Shown here: piece after piece, positions 35,074 through 48,800 of the stretch | Numbering within the stretch: the first letter of the stretch is position 1 | How the letters are laid out: each line of letters starts with the position of its first letter | NCBI GenBank assembly: GCA_949825025.1 | Contig: OX463786.1 | Coordinates: forward strand, 8,481,094-8,545,093 | DNA: 64,000 nt | Origin: Siphlonurus alternatus | Taxonomy: Eukaryota; Arthropoda; Insecta; Ephemeroptera; Siphlonuridae | Reading direction: 5' to 3' | Notes under the pieces: model-generated | Told to the model about the DNA's origin: nothing | Seen by the model: the letters and a program-made list of their open reading frames with translations, nothing else | Database searches by the model: none | Program-made: the position numbers and the translations under genes

Positions 35074-35467
35074 TTAAGGTAGAGATAACGTCGAACAGCT
35101 GATCGACGTAATGCCCTTTGATTAACATGTAAACCTTAGCAAATTGACAAAAATTCTGAAATTTTTTTAAGAGGCAGATATTAGTGCCTAAAAGCCATAG
35201 AAAAAATTTCAAAATGATTTAACGAGCCGATTTTTTTTAATTAATTTTTTTTAATTTTCAGCATAGGGCTTTCCCATGGTGAGCCAAACTAAAAAATTAA
35301 TTTAAAAAAATCGTCTCGTTAAATGTTTTTGAAACTTTTGCTATGGCTTTTAAGCACTAATATCTGCCTCTCAAAAAAAATTCAGAATTTTTGTCAATTT
35401 GCTAAGGTTTACATGTTAATCAAAGGGGATTACGTCGAACAGCTGTTCGACGTTATCTCTACCTTAA
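35074..35467. mobile_element. TTAA-flanked foldback element, family C (copy 1)
   Basis: TTAA-GGTAGAGATAACGTCGAA ... TTCGACGTTATCTCTACC-TTAA, arms about 150 bp around GCATAGGGCTTTCCCATGG. TTAA at both ends suggests piggyBac-type target duplication. Intergenic. Confidence 0.85.
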
Positions 35468-36718
35468 AATAGAAGTGGAAAATGGCTTTCTCTACTTGTA
35501 TCTTTGCAATAAAATTTTTTGATTTGTCAACTCCCATCTCTATTTCTTAAATGCTTAAATTTCTCAGCAGAACACTTCCAATTCCATTATATTTTATTGC
35601 ATATAAATAATACGGTATATAATTTTATTTATTTATAAATATTAATGTTTTAATAATTATATTAAAATAATTAAAAAATCATTGATATAATTCATCATTT
35701 CGTAAAAATGTTATTTAATAAATATTTTAAACAATTAAATATTTAAATTAAATATTGAATTTAAAAAATAATTTTAAAAAATTTACTTGAATTTCAAGTG
35801 TAAACAAAATTGCAACGATTTTGAACTAAAATAATTTTAAAACAATATTTATTTAAAACTAAAATTAATTTACTAAACAATTCAAAGGTTATTTATTTTG
35901 TTTATTCTTTTACTTTCGACATTAAAATCAAATTGTCATCACTCCTAACCACACACGACACTGCTATACCTGCCTACCGTGTTCTCGTGGTCGTCGTCAC
36001 ATCTTCGTGTACCAGAAATAACTCAACCATGCGCTACCCTCGGCATTCAGTCCAACACACACACTTGTACCTCCAGTAACAGATGAGAAGGTTTAAAAAG
36101 TCAAATCGTTGCTTCAGAAAAAAACATTTTTTTTTGTTTAAAATTTTATATAACAAAAATCAACAATAAAAATTTGGAAAATAAATTATAATTTCTAGAG
36201 ACCTCTTTAAGTTGATAAATTTAAAGTTTACATATTTGAAAGCTATAATTTATACAAAGTTAAACGACACACCAGTAAGTTATGGCTATCATCTCTCTTA
36301 ATCCTTGTGATCTAAAATTAAATGACATTGGAGATTTAAAAAAATTGTTCTACAGTTATTGTTTCCTATTCTTCGTCAAAATCATGGTCATATGTTACTA
36401 AGTTTATTTTTGTAACAAAATAAATTATCATAACAAATACGTAGTAAAAGTACATTTATTATTTTTTTTGTTTAATATAAAATAATGTAAAACTAAATTA
36501 TCATTGTTAAATTTAACACTGAAGGGAAACGAGTGACCAGAAAACATTTTTAAGCAGGTTAAAAATATCAATAATAATGAGTATTATAATGTTTGAAAGA
36601 AAAAATCAAACTAGAGATAATTAATATAAAATATATATATATATTTGTTTCAAAATAAAGTATTATGTTACTTGATAAATAAACGATGTTACGGAAAATA
36701 TTTCCCATTGAAATTGAA

Positions 36719-36749
<31 letters not shown>

Positions 36750-36975
36750 CTTGTTACCATTTAAGAATAAATTAACCATTTCATATGAACATTACATGTA
36801 ATTCCATCTGTATTTGATTGTATATTTTATAACGCTCTTATGGTACACCTCATGTCAGTAAGAACGTTCATAATTTGCTTGAGCTACGATTTAAAGAGAC
36901 AAGGAGATGATAAGTTTTTAATTTTTGTTTGTGAGATCTTGCCCCAGGATGTGAACATGCATTAATAAAAAGTAG

Positions 36976-37135
36976 AGGCGTCCGTCCTTATAGAGGTTTT
37001 CCACGGTTCCCTCAGTCTAAACTCAGTGAATGCTGGGACGCGTAATTATTAACAGGCTGTGGCCACCATCCACTCCCCTAATTATATAGTGTAATTTCCC
37101 CGCCTCGAGCTCATATAGCTCATATAGGAGATACT
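36976..37135 (+). mobile_element. SINE 3' half fragment
   Basis: AGAGGCGTCCGTCC, TTTTCCACGGTTCCCTCAG, GCTGGGACGCGTAA and CCCCGCCTCGAGCT match the 61266-61657 SINE body in plus orientation. Confidence 0.72.
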
Positions 37136-38149
37136 TGAAAAAAATGAGGGAGGTTAAGACGAACACTTTGTCAATTTCCAAAATTTCAAGGATCACCACA
37201 CCATCATAAACTAAAGTGAATCAAATCAAATCGTAACATTCGTGTGGTTGCGAGGTGTACAATAACAAGAAGATCTGTTGGTATCAAGTGTGTGATGTAT
37301 GCGTATGGAAGTTATTCATTACGACTTTAGATTGAGTCAATTGAATAAACAGCAGCTGTTGTTTCGTAATATCATACTGTTAGTGACGTCTCCTCTATGT
37401 ATAGATTGTGTATAGTGAGATTCATTTGAAAGCAGAGTGTTTCAAGTGCCGATCAAAATTGAATTATATTGTTAGGTCAATTATAATTAAGTATTCGCAA
37501 AATCTATATATAGTATCAATATTATATGACGAGTTTCTAGCTTTCCTTCTGTATTTCAGCATTGAAATTTTACACATACGATTATAATTAAATGAATTAG
37601 TTTTAGATGGTACAAATTAAGTTTATTTATAATTAATTCACAAATTTATTATTAAATTATTCTTGATACATTGCTTCAGATTTAATGATTAATTTCAAGC
37701 TTCAAGGAAGGTACCTGTAAAGAGTATTGATTAACAAACGACTTTAACGGATGAATTTTAAAAAATTAATACATAAAAAAATACAAATATTTTATTATGT
37801 TTACTTATATTTTGTTAACAAATTTATGTATTAAAATTTATAAAAATACACTTTAGAAATTGAATATTAAAAATAAAAATTACTAAATATTTTAAATAAA
37901 TAATGTATTTCAAAATTACATGTATTAAAAAATTATTTTTTTTTAATATACTATTTTTTTTGTTTAGCACAAAATGCATTTATTATTATTGTATATTTTG
38001 TGTGTACGTTCTACCACTTGTTTGTGTCGACCTAATATTAACCTGGCTCCTAAAGTCTGTTGACAGTGCCAAGTGAACCACAGCTACAGTCTGAGTCAAA
38101 CGTCACTGAATGACGTCATCACATTTTAGTTGTAGATAAATCTTGTATG

Positions 38150-38430
38150 TGATTGGTCTCGTCACATCATTTCAGTCAAGCAACGCTGAGCGTGGATAGT
38201 ATTTGGATGTGTGACCAATTTTAACAAAAACTCACGTTTCTCACGTAGGGATATATCACTGAGCTTTTCCATCATGCCTAGGGCTTTGGACCATTGCACT
38301 TCTAGTCCATTGACAAAAGCTGTAATGTCCATATTAGCTGAGGTTTACACTACACGTTTTTCTCAGTCGCAGGCAAATGTCGGGATGCATGACTATTGGA
38401 AGTTTCGGGGTTTCAGACTTAGTGAGTTAT
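38150..38430 (+). mobile_element. 5S-derived SINE, degenerate copy
   Basis: CAGTCAAGCAACGCTGAGCG ... TTGGATGTGTGACC and later CATTGACAAAAGCTGTA match the 30695 copy with many substitutions; no clear target duplication. Confidence 0.75.
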
Positions 38431-39574
38431 TAGTAACTATAATTACTGTACCATGCATAATAATTAAAGTTAAATGCTATATGACATTTCAATAAAATTA
38501 TTTAAAACAAGAATTAATTCAATTTTAGTGTAGTAATAGCGGTCATTTTTTAATTTTACAAATTTCGAATTATTGTAATATTTCCAAAAGTTTTACTACT
38601 TTTAATAAATTTCAATAATGTTTTTGAATGTTGACTTTTAATATAAAAAGTACTTACTTAGCTTTTAAAAGGTAGATTTAATTACTGTACTAACATTCAG
38701 GTTAGTAAAGCAGTAAAATAATCTAGACTAAATCAACATTAAATTACAATTGTTCATTCTATTTCAAACTAAAATGAAAACAAAGGTTTATTTTGATAAA
38801 TGGGACACAGGAAAACGTCATTCACGATTCTGTTGATTTCAAAGAAAATTCCAACATTTGATCCACCATGTTAATTGTGTCATGTAACATTCCTAGCAGT
38901 CTGGCAAAAGTGACTGATTCCATATCGCTACATTACGTCATAGAAAAAACGTCATTGTTTGTTATATTTTTTGTCATTACTTTAACACACAAAAAATTTA
39001 AAATTTTATTACACAAAATTAAGAAATAAAATATATTTTTTAATATAATACATAATTATATATTTTAATTTTTTTTCACTTGTTTTTGATAATAATTTTA
39101 AATTTTTTTGCATAACTGTAATATTATTTATTAAAAATATAGTCTTACCGTAATTAATAATCATTTCAATTCAAAAGCTAAGTCTCCGCGCTCTCTCTTA
39201 ATTCATACATATCTTAATTAAATACATTTAATGCTAACGAAGAATTAAGAAATATATATATTATATATAAATATATTCTGATTTAATGAAGGCTTGAAGG
39301 ATATGAAAGAATATTGAAAGGAACAAAAAAGAAATAGCATTTGAAAAATGTCATTAATGTATTTCTGAAAAAAAAAAAAAAAAGCTGCAAAATTTTAACT
39401 TCAGATTAACATGACAGTTTTAATTACGGTTTATTTCAACCCCTTAAATTCCTAACCCTTTTGTAATACATGGGTTCAGATTTAATATTTTGCATTTTTC
39501 CACAGTAGAAAAAACTATTAATACATTGTAAATACATTACCTAGTTTAATATTTCATGCAAGGAATTTGATATA

Positions 39575-39966
39575 TTAAGGTAGAGATAACGCCGAACAGC
39601 TGATCGACGTAATGCCCTTTGATTAACATGTAAACCTTAGCAAATTGACAAAAATTCTGAATTTTTTTTGAGAGACAGATATTAGTGCCTAAAAGCCATA
39701 GAAAAAATTTCAAAACGATTTAACGAGCCGATTTTTTTTTAATTAATTTTTTTAATTTTCAGCATAGGGCTTTCCCATGGAGAGCCAAACTAGAAAAACA
39801 ATTTAAAAAATCGGCTCGTTAAATGTTTTGAAACTTTTGCTATGGCTTTTAGGCACTAATATCTGCCTCTCAAAAAAATTTCAGAATTTTTGTCAATTTG
39901 CTAAGGTTTACATGTTAATCAAAGGGGATTACGTTGAACAGCTGTTCGACATTATCTCTACCTTAA
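39575..39966. mobile_element. TTAA-flanked foldback element, family C (copy 2)
   Basis: Same ends, arms and core as copy 1; a few mismatches (GATAACGCCGAACAG). Intergenic. Confidence 0.87.
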
Positions 39967-41270
39967 AGCGGAAAAAAAGTGTGAAATACGCACCAAAAAA
40001 TCTGAAAACTTGTAATCCTTCGTTAGTCTTATATTATTGTAAATCCAGCACATAACAACATTATGAAAAAAAATAATAAACTATTGAACATGCGATTTAA
40101 ACTGTGGCTTTTGACCCCCCCCCCCTCTCTCTGTAGTATTACGGTGTAACAAAAAGTTCTTGGTAATACTTAGAAAGATGATATTTATTTCAACGCAGGT
40201 CACGTGGTAATAAGAAAAAATGTAAATAATGAAGCCGATATCTGACCGGATGAAAATGAACCACACTGACCTATTTGCAGCACTAATTACCGCGAACTTT
40301 ACAATCATGAAGATTACTGCGAGTCCTCCACGTGTTACCGCAAATATCCTGACAGGATTTCTGTCAAAACATTTGTGTCGTCAAGCAAGTACTTCGAATA
40401 TTTCTTGCAACCTTTCGCTTTCTGTGGAATAGTTGGAATACTTACATGGTAGAATAGATTTTTGTGTAAACGAAACATAATACAAATAAATTGCAGGCAG
40501 GACATATTAATAAATAATTAAAGTTTAACTTTTTTTGGAGAAATGTGTGTACCAAAATGTACATAATATTACTATTTTTTACGGGTAATTTGTAAAGTAG
40601 GCAACTCCCTTTGCAGACAAGAATTTTAAATTCACCTTTCAAGCGCATTATAACTTATTATTGTCCTTTTTCCTATATCTCAAATACCTTATTCACAGAT
40701 ACAATATAAATTACTATTCCGACAGCATTTTTCCGTTATTTATATTAGTAATTGATTTTTTGTTCATTTTAGTTTTTATAAATAATTATAATATTAAAAT
40801 TAATTGTTTAAAACAAAAAAATTATAAATACTTGATTTTACTGACAAGCAGATTTAAAATAACAATATTATTTTAACAAAAAAATATTAAAAATAATTTA
40901 ATTTTATTAAAAAAAATACTTAACAAAAAATTTCAAATTAAAATTCTGTATTTTGTACAATTTTTGTATTCTGTTGCAAGCGTAAATTTTTAGAGATGGT
41001 GTGATTTATGTCTTTATTTAAATTTCCTCAAATCTAACAAACTTGCAATATTTTTGCCTTAAAGTAGCTGTGAACAATGTAAAGGCAGGGATGACGTTCA
41101 CGTATTTTACGCTGTTTTCATTTACGTATACACAACAAGAACAAAATAACATCCATGTACAAATGCTCTAATTTCTAACCATATTATAAATAGAAATAAT
41201 ATTATAAAATTGAGATCATACGTCTAATAAATATTTCACAATGTTATATTTTTCATTTTTTTTCGTCTAG

Positions 41271-41374
41271 GATCAAAAAAGCTGTAGATTATATTAATGG
41301 AAATGCGTGCTTGCCAAGTATTTATAAACCATGCATGGCGGTGGCAATCGCACTGCATGGGTCTGGAAGACTTG
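41271..41374 (+). other. Orphan exon-like segment
   Basis: 104 nt with a pyrimidine-rich acceptor (TTTTTTTTCGTCTAG), a consensus donor (CTTG|GTGAGT) and one frame open throughout: IKKAVDYINGNACLPSIYKP then CMAVAIALHGSGRL. Phases would be 2 in and 1 out, the same as exon 2 of the downstream coiled-coil gene. It lies 4.3 kb upstream of that gene's visible first exon. It could be part of an alternative upstream transcript, an exon of an unrelated gene, or chance. Confidence 0.3.
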
Positions 41375-41544
41375 GTGAGTTATTGCAGAGGATGAAGAAA
41401 CGTCACAAATAACGTCATACAGGAAAGAGTAGGAAGTAAGGAATGGACATTGGTTATGAAGGTACACTTTGATTACTTGAAAATTTTATGATAAAATATT
41501 ACTTGTTTGCTCAAATGTAAGCAAGCATTAGGGGCCAGAGAGGA

Positions 41545-41706
41545 CAGGGCCAGCTCGAGGCTCAGGGGGGGGGGGGGGGGGCTATCCCGCAATGTTAAAA
41601 TTTAGAGTTGGAGGGGGGGGGGGGCGAAAGGGTGGGGGGGTAACACCTTCTTTCAATGTATTTTGGGACCTTTGGGGGGGGGGGGGCACCCTTGGATCTG
41701 CGCCTG
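41545..41706. mobile_element. hAT-like element with long G runs
   Basis: CAGGGCCAG.TCG ... GGATCTGCGCCTG ends, flanked by AGAGAGGA (41537-41544) and AGAGAGGG (41707-41714), 7 of 8 identical. The interior holds four G runs of 7 to about 19 bases. Intergenic. Confidence 0.65.
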
Positions 41707-41965
41707 AGAGAGGGTAGGTATTATTTTGATCCTATCAATATAAAATTATGCTTTATCACAACACAAACTTACAGTTTTTAATGCATGGAGTTTATTGCTG
41801 TTGACGTAAGATTCGCGTAAGATTCGTGAGAGGAGGTATAACTTTATTCATTACATGCTCGCTGGGATGTAAGGGGAAAGAAAAAGAGAAAGCGGAGGGC
41901 AAGATTGTGTTAAAACACATAGAGGAGCAATGAAGAAAAAAATTAAAATAAAATACTTTTAATCT

Positions 41966-42277
41966 AGTACCGACATCAAATTTTTTTATTGCAGAAATGG
42001 ATAGAGGGTGCAAAGTTATGCTACTCTGATTTTTTTCAGATTTTTTAGAGCCCGGCAACTATTTTTTAAAAATTATTGAAAGTGGAGAAAAAGTGTCGCC
42101 TCTTGCCGCCTCTCTTAATAAAAGATAGGACCCAAAAAGGACATGGATTCGAACCCGACCTCGCCAAAACTTTTTAGCAATAATTCCCGGTCCCTAAAAA
42201 ATCTGAAAAAAATCAGAGTAACATAACTTTTCAGCCCCTATCCAATTTCAGCTATAAAAAATTTTGAGGTCGGTACT
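41966..42277. mobile_element. Palindromic MITE, family A (copy 4, diverged core)
   Basis: Ends AGTACCGACATCAAA ... GAGGTCGGTACT. Outer arms are conserved; the centre differs (GTCGCCTCTTGCCGCCTCTC) and lacks the CRE. Confidence 0.8.
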
Positions 42278-42373
42278 CCAACTAACAGTTTTTTGGTGGC
42301 GAGATTTTTCAAAGAGTTCTATCGTGTACTGTTCTATTTTATATTACAGTATTTAAACTTGATTTATTTTGTT

Positions 42374-42706
42374 AACGATAAATCTCAGTTACTTCGGAAT
42401 CAAAGAATATTTCCCTGCAAACGAATCGAATGAAATAAATGATAAAAAATCGAGAATGTTCTAAAACTTAATCGCTTATGGTTTGGGCAAATTCAGTCTT
42501 GCAGTTTTTTTACAACAGCTCCATTTCCGGTTTCCGTCCATAAGGCCAATGTTAAACTTCTACCTCAGTTTTCACTAAACTGATGAGACAGATTCGCTTC
42601 AAAATTTTTATGCCACCTATTGATGGTGAGTTCTAAGTTCCCTGCAAGTCTTGTTGCATTCAGGCGGTACGATTGCGAGATATCAACCTACTGAGATTCA
42701 TCCTTA
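42374..42706 (+). repeat. Dispersed repeat, copy 1
   Basis: About 330 bp nearly identical to 58948-59282 (AAATCTCAGTTACTTCGGAA ... ACTGAGATTCATCCTTAA). No TIR or ORF noticed. Confidence 0.85.
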
Positions 42707-43440
42707 AGTAAAAAAAAAGAAGATATACACTTTGTTTATATGCTAGTCTGCATTTTAGCCTACCTCACGGCTGCCTACTTGTCAGGGGCATGACGTCAGC
42801 GCAATCCCCTTACATTGGGATACTTTAATTGTATGGGGATGATTTAACTCGTCACTCTTCTTACTGTATCCGAAATTAAATATTAATTTTTTTATGAGAT
42901 CCAAAAGTAACGAACAGGTATGTTTTGGGTCAAACAAAAATCTACAAAAATACATTTTTATAATAATATAACAATTGTATAGAACATCCAAAAACAATAA
43001 AATATAATTAAAACATGTTTATTTTATTAAAAAGAAATGCATTTAATTTGATATTTAATTTAAATTTTATTACTTATATCTAATACATTCTTTTTATTTT
43101 TTAATTATATAAAATATTTAATAAATAACATGTGACTACTTGAAACATATGTATATTAATATTAATTCATATTTGTTTTCTTCTGTGTAAAAATATTATA
43201 TTTTGCATTATTATTAATTTTAATTATTTTAATACAATTAGAATGATAAGACAAATGATGTGAAATTTAAATCATAAGAATTCCTGATGAGTTATTCTTT
43301 TCCAATTTTTAGAATTCTAATACAAATTGTGCCAAATATCATACTCTTAGGCTACCTTTCTCACTTTTTCCTATAACGTTTTGAACTCCCAATAGAAGCT
43401 TGGCTCCGAAAACTGAATAAAACCATTATATTTTAGAGTG

Positions 43441-43790
43441 AGTACCGTCCATATTCACGCTGCAAAATGACAAAATTTCACCCAATAGTTGGATATTCAC
43501 AGTCTATCCACTCTATAATGTCCCTTACAGAGAAAAAAACTACAAAATGCTCACCTAAATTCACCCACCTACCAATAGATGGCTCTGTCCATGGCCTGCC
43601 CACTCTAAAACGTCCCATGCGTTGCCGTCGTGACGCACGTAAAGTGAGGCCGGTGTTCTTTTTTAGTCTGGAAATAGACCTGCCCGCGCTAACCTTGTAT
43701 CTGCAGGCAGCTCTGAGCAGAACCCTCATAGTACCATCGTCATGATATGTCTTGATACTAAACCAACCGTGGGGTAATAACTTCATGTGT
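43441..43790. other. GC-richer intergenic patch with overlapping open frames
   Basis: A segment less AT-rich than its surroundings, with 92- and 102-codon frames on opposite strands. Neither has a recognisable motif or clear splice sites. CCACTCTA(T/A)AATGTCCC-type sequence occurs twice. It may be a degenerate repeat or an undetected exon. Confidence 0.3.
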
Positions 43791-45529
43791 ATCCGGTTTG
43801 ACGTTACTTTTGATTTGGGGGAAAAAAAAAATAAATCAAAAATAAATCAAAATGAAAATCATGAAAAATGTGATTTAAAACCTGATTTAAATTTTTATAA
43901 TATATTTTGTTTATCAATTTTTTATTTGATTTGTGTGTAATTAACTTCATTTATAAATAATTGTTAGATAAAATTTAAAACGTCAATATTTTATTAAAAA
44001 AACATTATAATTATGCATGATTAGTAATTGTTATTAATAATATAATGGTAATAGAAAAGAAAATTTAAATCCTGACATCTGAATTAAAAATGAACGTAAG
44101 TTCCATGTACGATGCTTTTATGCAGGTGGATTAATTTTATTCTATGAATTACAAATTTATTTTGTTGTAAAAATGTTTAAAAATCTCAAAATATGGTAAA
44201 TGTGGAATTAAATTGATGAAATTGAAACCAGCCTTGATAAGAAATAACATTAAGGTCTAAATTTGGCAAAATTAATACTTAATAGAAAATAATTTTTTAT
44301 AATTTTGAAAATAAAATGTTGAATTTTTGTTAAAAAATTTGTAAAATTTTAAACTGTGTTAACTGTTTTCATTATTTTTATTTACACCAAGTATAGTGTA
44401 TATTTATAGATACCCACGTTTCATTTATACAGACATTATTTTGTCCTTGATGTAAGGGTTAATTGTTCTGGGCATTTTTCAACGCTCAATATTATAATAA
44501 AGTTCTTATTGCATCAAATATCCAAATTATATTATATAAAATATAATATATATTATATAAAATATTATTATTAGTCTTTTATTAAACACAGAAAGTGTAC
44601 ATATTAACAGCACTAGAAACATACATTATAGAAAAACATTACAATAGAACACATAAAACATACATACAAAACATATATAATAGTTACAGAATAATAGAAC
44701 AATAGAAAATGATAATAAAACAATATAAAATAAAATAACAGATGATACTATATAAAATATGTTATATATAAAATATAACATACAATAATAACTGAAAATG
44801 GTGTAGTTGATTCAATTTATCGCAGGTATAGCATTTATTAATATACGCGGTTAAGTGTCATTGAGCTAAAGTATGACACCGTAGCTTCATTTTAATTGGT
44901 TTTAATTATAGTTTTTATTATAATTATGCAGTTTTATGTGATAGTGCATCTCCCCGTGGTGGTAAATATTAAATATTTACCACCAATATTAGGAAGGTGG
45001 TAAATATTAAACCTTATAAATGTATTTAGAAATAATAAAATATTTAGAATTTTAATTTGTTGACATTAATTAACTTAACACGTTTTTTTAAAAGAAACTA
45101 TTTTTAACAGCATGAAATACACAAAGGTGAACGAATATATACATATCTCTTCTAAATTGTTGTTTTACAACTTGGTTTAATTTGATCAAAATGTTTTAAA
45201 ATTATAATTTAATCAAACAATATGCGATAGATGAAGTAATGACAATAAGTAAAAATTAATAAAATTGATTTTATTTAAATATGAAATTATTATAAATTAT
45301 AAAAATATATAATTAATTAGTAAAATTATTATGTATTAAATTTTTATGAAATAAATATTGTTCTATTAAATTTTAATTTCAACTGAAAATGTTTTAAAAT
45401 AGTTATTGTACAATTTAACAATTCATACCCATAAATCAATTGTGTTGTATTTAAATAGATGCAACCATTATTTTATAAACATATAATAAAAGTAATACGT
45501 AAATACAAAAACAATAAAGTAAATTAACA

Positions 45530-45715
45530 TACAGCGATCTGTGGTAGAAGAAAATGCGTCAGACTGAGAAAGAAAGAAGGGGAAAAATAAAGACGATCGC
45601 ATGATGAGACTCACATCGTCTCTTCAGTAAAGCTCGCGCTGTGAGAGGACTAAGATCACCGTCTGTCGTGCCATGTATGTTATATTAGTGTGTGTTGATT
45701 AAAAATAGTATAATC
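45530..45715 (+). promoter_or_regulatory. Probable 5' UTR / core promoter of the coiled-coil gene
   Basis: A patch with more GC and CpG than the surrounding AT-rich DNA lies just upstream of the ATG, including a short inverted repeat (AGACGAT ... ATCGTCT, about 45590-45620). No TATA box at a fixed spacing is evident. Confidence 0.4.
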
Positions 45716-45843
45716 ATGTTTGGATTCTTTAAGAAACAATCTAAAAATAAAGACTTTGGAGATTCTAATAATGTACAACATGTAGAACCTGTGTTAACAG
45801 TTGCAGCTTTAAATAATGAGGATGATGATACATCAGAAATTAG
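45716..45843 (+). CDS. Coiled-coil gene, exon 1 (start)
   Basis: Residues 1-42 plus two bases, AT-rich codons. MFGFFKKQSK is an aromatic/basic N-terminus. Ends phase 2 at the consensus donor AG|GTAAGT. Confidence 0.82.
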
Positions 45844-48800
45844 GTAAGTTTGTATTGTAATGTTTTATTATACTGTATTTTGATTTAATGTAAACATGTA
45901 AGTCTCAATAATACATTTTATAAATTTTTAAATTTATTTTAAATAAGCAGTTTAAGAAATTTCGATATCAACGTGCACACTGTAAAATTATTGTTGAATG
46001 TTTTAAAAGTGCATGCTGTATTGACACAGTAGTTTCAATAATTCTACGCTATCTTTTAACTACGAATTAACTATAATTATACTATAACTATAAGTAAGTA
46101 TAACTAAAATAACATAATATAGTATTATTATCAACGACTTCTAAATGAATAATATTATAAATATTTAAAACAAATCTCACAATTTTTTTCTATTATATTT
46201 TTAATCGTCGTCTGCATTGTAGCTCTACATTAAATCTTACTATTTATTTCTCTTGTGGCTGTACATAATACATCTTTTAGAGAAGGGACAGTTTTCTTCA
46301 AATTTAACAGTAAAATTTAATAAGAATATAATACTGATATTATATTCTTACTGTGTAACCGCTATATAGATATGAGATTTTTCTGGAATTACCCATTTAA
46401 TTAAAATATTTAATTTTGATTTTAAATTTTTAGTATTAATAGGGAATTATTTAATATATTAATTCTGCATAATAATAAGTTATGGAGACACAATTTCAGT
46501 TAATATTTGAAACAGCATGCAGGTATTTTGATTTTTTTTTTCACATGCATGCATGATTTATTATTTATTTTTATTGTTTATTTCACTTATAAGTTTAAAA
46601 AAATAATAATATTTGAAACACTTCGAAACACACTAGTAGAAGTTAGAAGAAATCACTGGATTTGAAGTTACTCAACCTTAATGGTGCAATTATAATATTG
46701 CACTGGTATTTATCAGATTTATTGAACAATGTTATTTGCAATACGAAGTGCTAAATAATAGCAATTAAATAGAATATTTCCAATAATTAATTGTTCACAA
46801 AGCAATTAAGATATTTAATTATATTCTAAATATAACCAATACTTAATTATAAATAATTTAAATATAATTAGAAAATTTAATTTATGTTATAATTCTTAGG
46901 GATCTGTAATATTTTTTATTTGTTTTCAATTATTTCTCTACAAATTTAATGTTTACCAAAACATTTCTTTTTCTTTTTCTTTGGTAAATTCCAATATAAA
47001 ATTAATATAAACATATTTTTAATTATATTTATCGAGGGAGTTTGTTAATTGTTTTCTTTAAATAATTTATATATTTCATAACTGGGAAATACATAAAATT
47101 AACTTCCTGATTTAAAAATTGCACAAATATATTTAAAATTTACTTTCAATTTAGTTACATATTAAAATAAACTTTTAAAGTAAAGCAATTCCAATCTTAC
47201 GTTTCTCTAATTACATATTTAATTACACACTCATTAAAATACTTCATATACTTTCATAAAAGCAATCTATATTGCATAATATATTGAACTACCATTTCAC
47301 AATTTTGCTATACTATTTATTTTAATTATACATCTTCCCATAGGTGTTAACTTTATATTATTCACAATATATCATTGTTCCTTATATTATATTAAAAAAA
47401 TATATTCCTTTAACCTTTTTCCTTAAATGTCAACGCAAATCGTGAGAGAGAGGCGTTTTCATATTGTTATATCTGATTCATTGTAATTTTGATAATACAA
47501 TAGTTCTATATTTATAATTACATTAAGGTTGATATTTTTATATTATTCAATAAGAAATTAAACCTTATTATATTTTATTGATAGAACATATAAACCTGTT
47601 AATGACGTCATATACGTAGGTTGTTGTTTTTGACCTTGCTATGAAAGAAGTTGTCATTTGAGCGAGCGATGATTCATTCACCGCAAACTTGTGGAAATAA
47701 AATATTTTATGGAGATAATAATATTGATATAATAAAGGTGACTTTATAGATAAAATAATAAAATTAATATTAAACTGAAGTATTGGATTTATTATAAATG
47801 TTATTTAGTACTTTTGTATTTATGAGTTGTTAAAGATAAAATATATATTATTGATAATATTTATTACATTTTTTTTTTCAAGTCTAAAATAACGTATTCA
47901 TGCATGTTTAAAAATACTCACTTTAGATAAATTATAAGGATATTCTTTAAGCAAGACAGCTAAATTGTTGCATGGTATTTTGTTCTTTCATATACGATAA
48001 TAATAATAAAAAAAAAATATAAAATAAAAAATGTAAATTAAAAATACAATCTTTGGTGTGTTTTTTAGTTTTAAATACGTACATGTAACTACGTACATAC
48101 ACACGAACATACATGTTAATCTAATGAATTTAATTGCAATACAAGAAATTATTTTTTAAACAAATGCAAAAAAAAAAAATATGCATCTTTTAATTTCTTA
48201 CCCATCAATTATAATTTTTTATGCAAGTGAACTGAACTCATTGAATTCTAATAAAGATTTTATTTTGACGAAATATTTTCACGCGAATTTTCTGTACAAT
48301 AAATATGTTTTGTATTATGTATTTATACTGATGCCACCAGAATTGGTGCATTGAACAATTGTACGATGGCTACAGAGCGATAAAGATTAAATATATCAAA
48401 GAATGTAATGTGAGATTTATTGTAAATTTTATATAATATTTTATTTTTTTGTACCGTAAATGATAATTACATTTGGTATTATAGATTATACTTTGTAGTT
48501 TAAGAGAACGTAAAATTATTGAAAATGTATCCATGATGAAGCATGCACAGTTTTAAAATTTTAAACTATAGTATTGCAGTAAATGCACATGGTGATAACG
48601 TGAGGAAACTTTCACAAGCTAAACTTCAAGTTATTAATAAAATATAAATTAAAACTAATTATACTGAAGTTAAAAAAAAATAATATAGTAATTTTTTATT
48701 GTATTAATCTATTAATGTGTGATTTTAATCAACCATAATACATAGGCAACTATGTCTGCAATGAAATACTGCACTATAACATCATCGATCATATGGAACA

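Larger units (their letters stand above)
28465..45529. other. Intergenic region between CCDC186 and the coiled-coil gene
   Basis: Very AT-rich. It holds the 5S-SINE and its fragments, family A/B MITEs, two TTAA foldbacks, a G-rich hAT-like element and the dispersed repeat. The orphan exon-like segment is at 41271-41374. Slightly GC-richer patches without a supported gene lie at 29380-29470 (ends at a GTAAGT), 35937-36084 and 43441-43790. (AT)n runs occur near 36632-36752. Long spans such as 31.1-32.9, 35.5-36.9 and 42.7-43.4 kb show nothing else I can support. Confidence 0.6.

Noticed and set aside
34997..35212. Open frame of 71 codons in the TTAA foldback (also 39828-40055)
   Set aside because: The frames come from the palindromic arms and recur with each copy; no sign of coding constraint.
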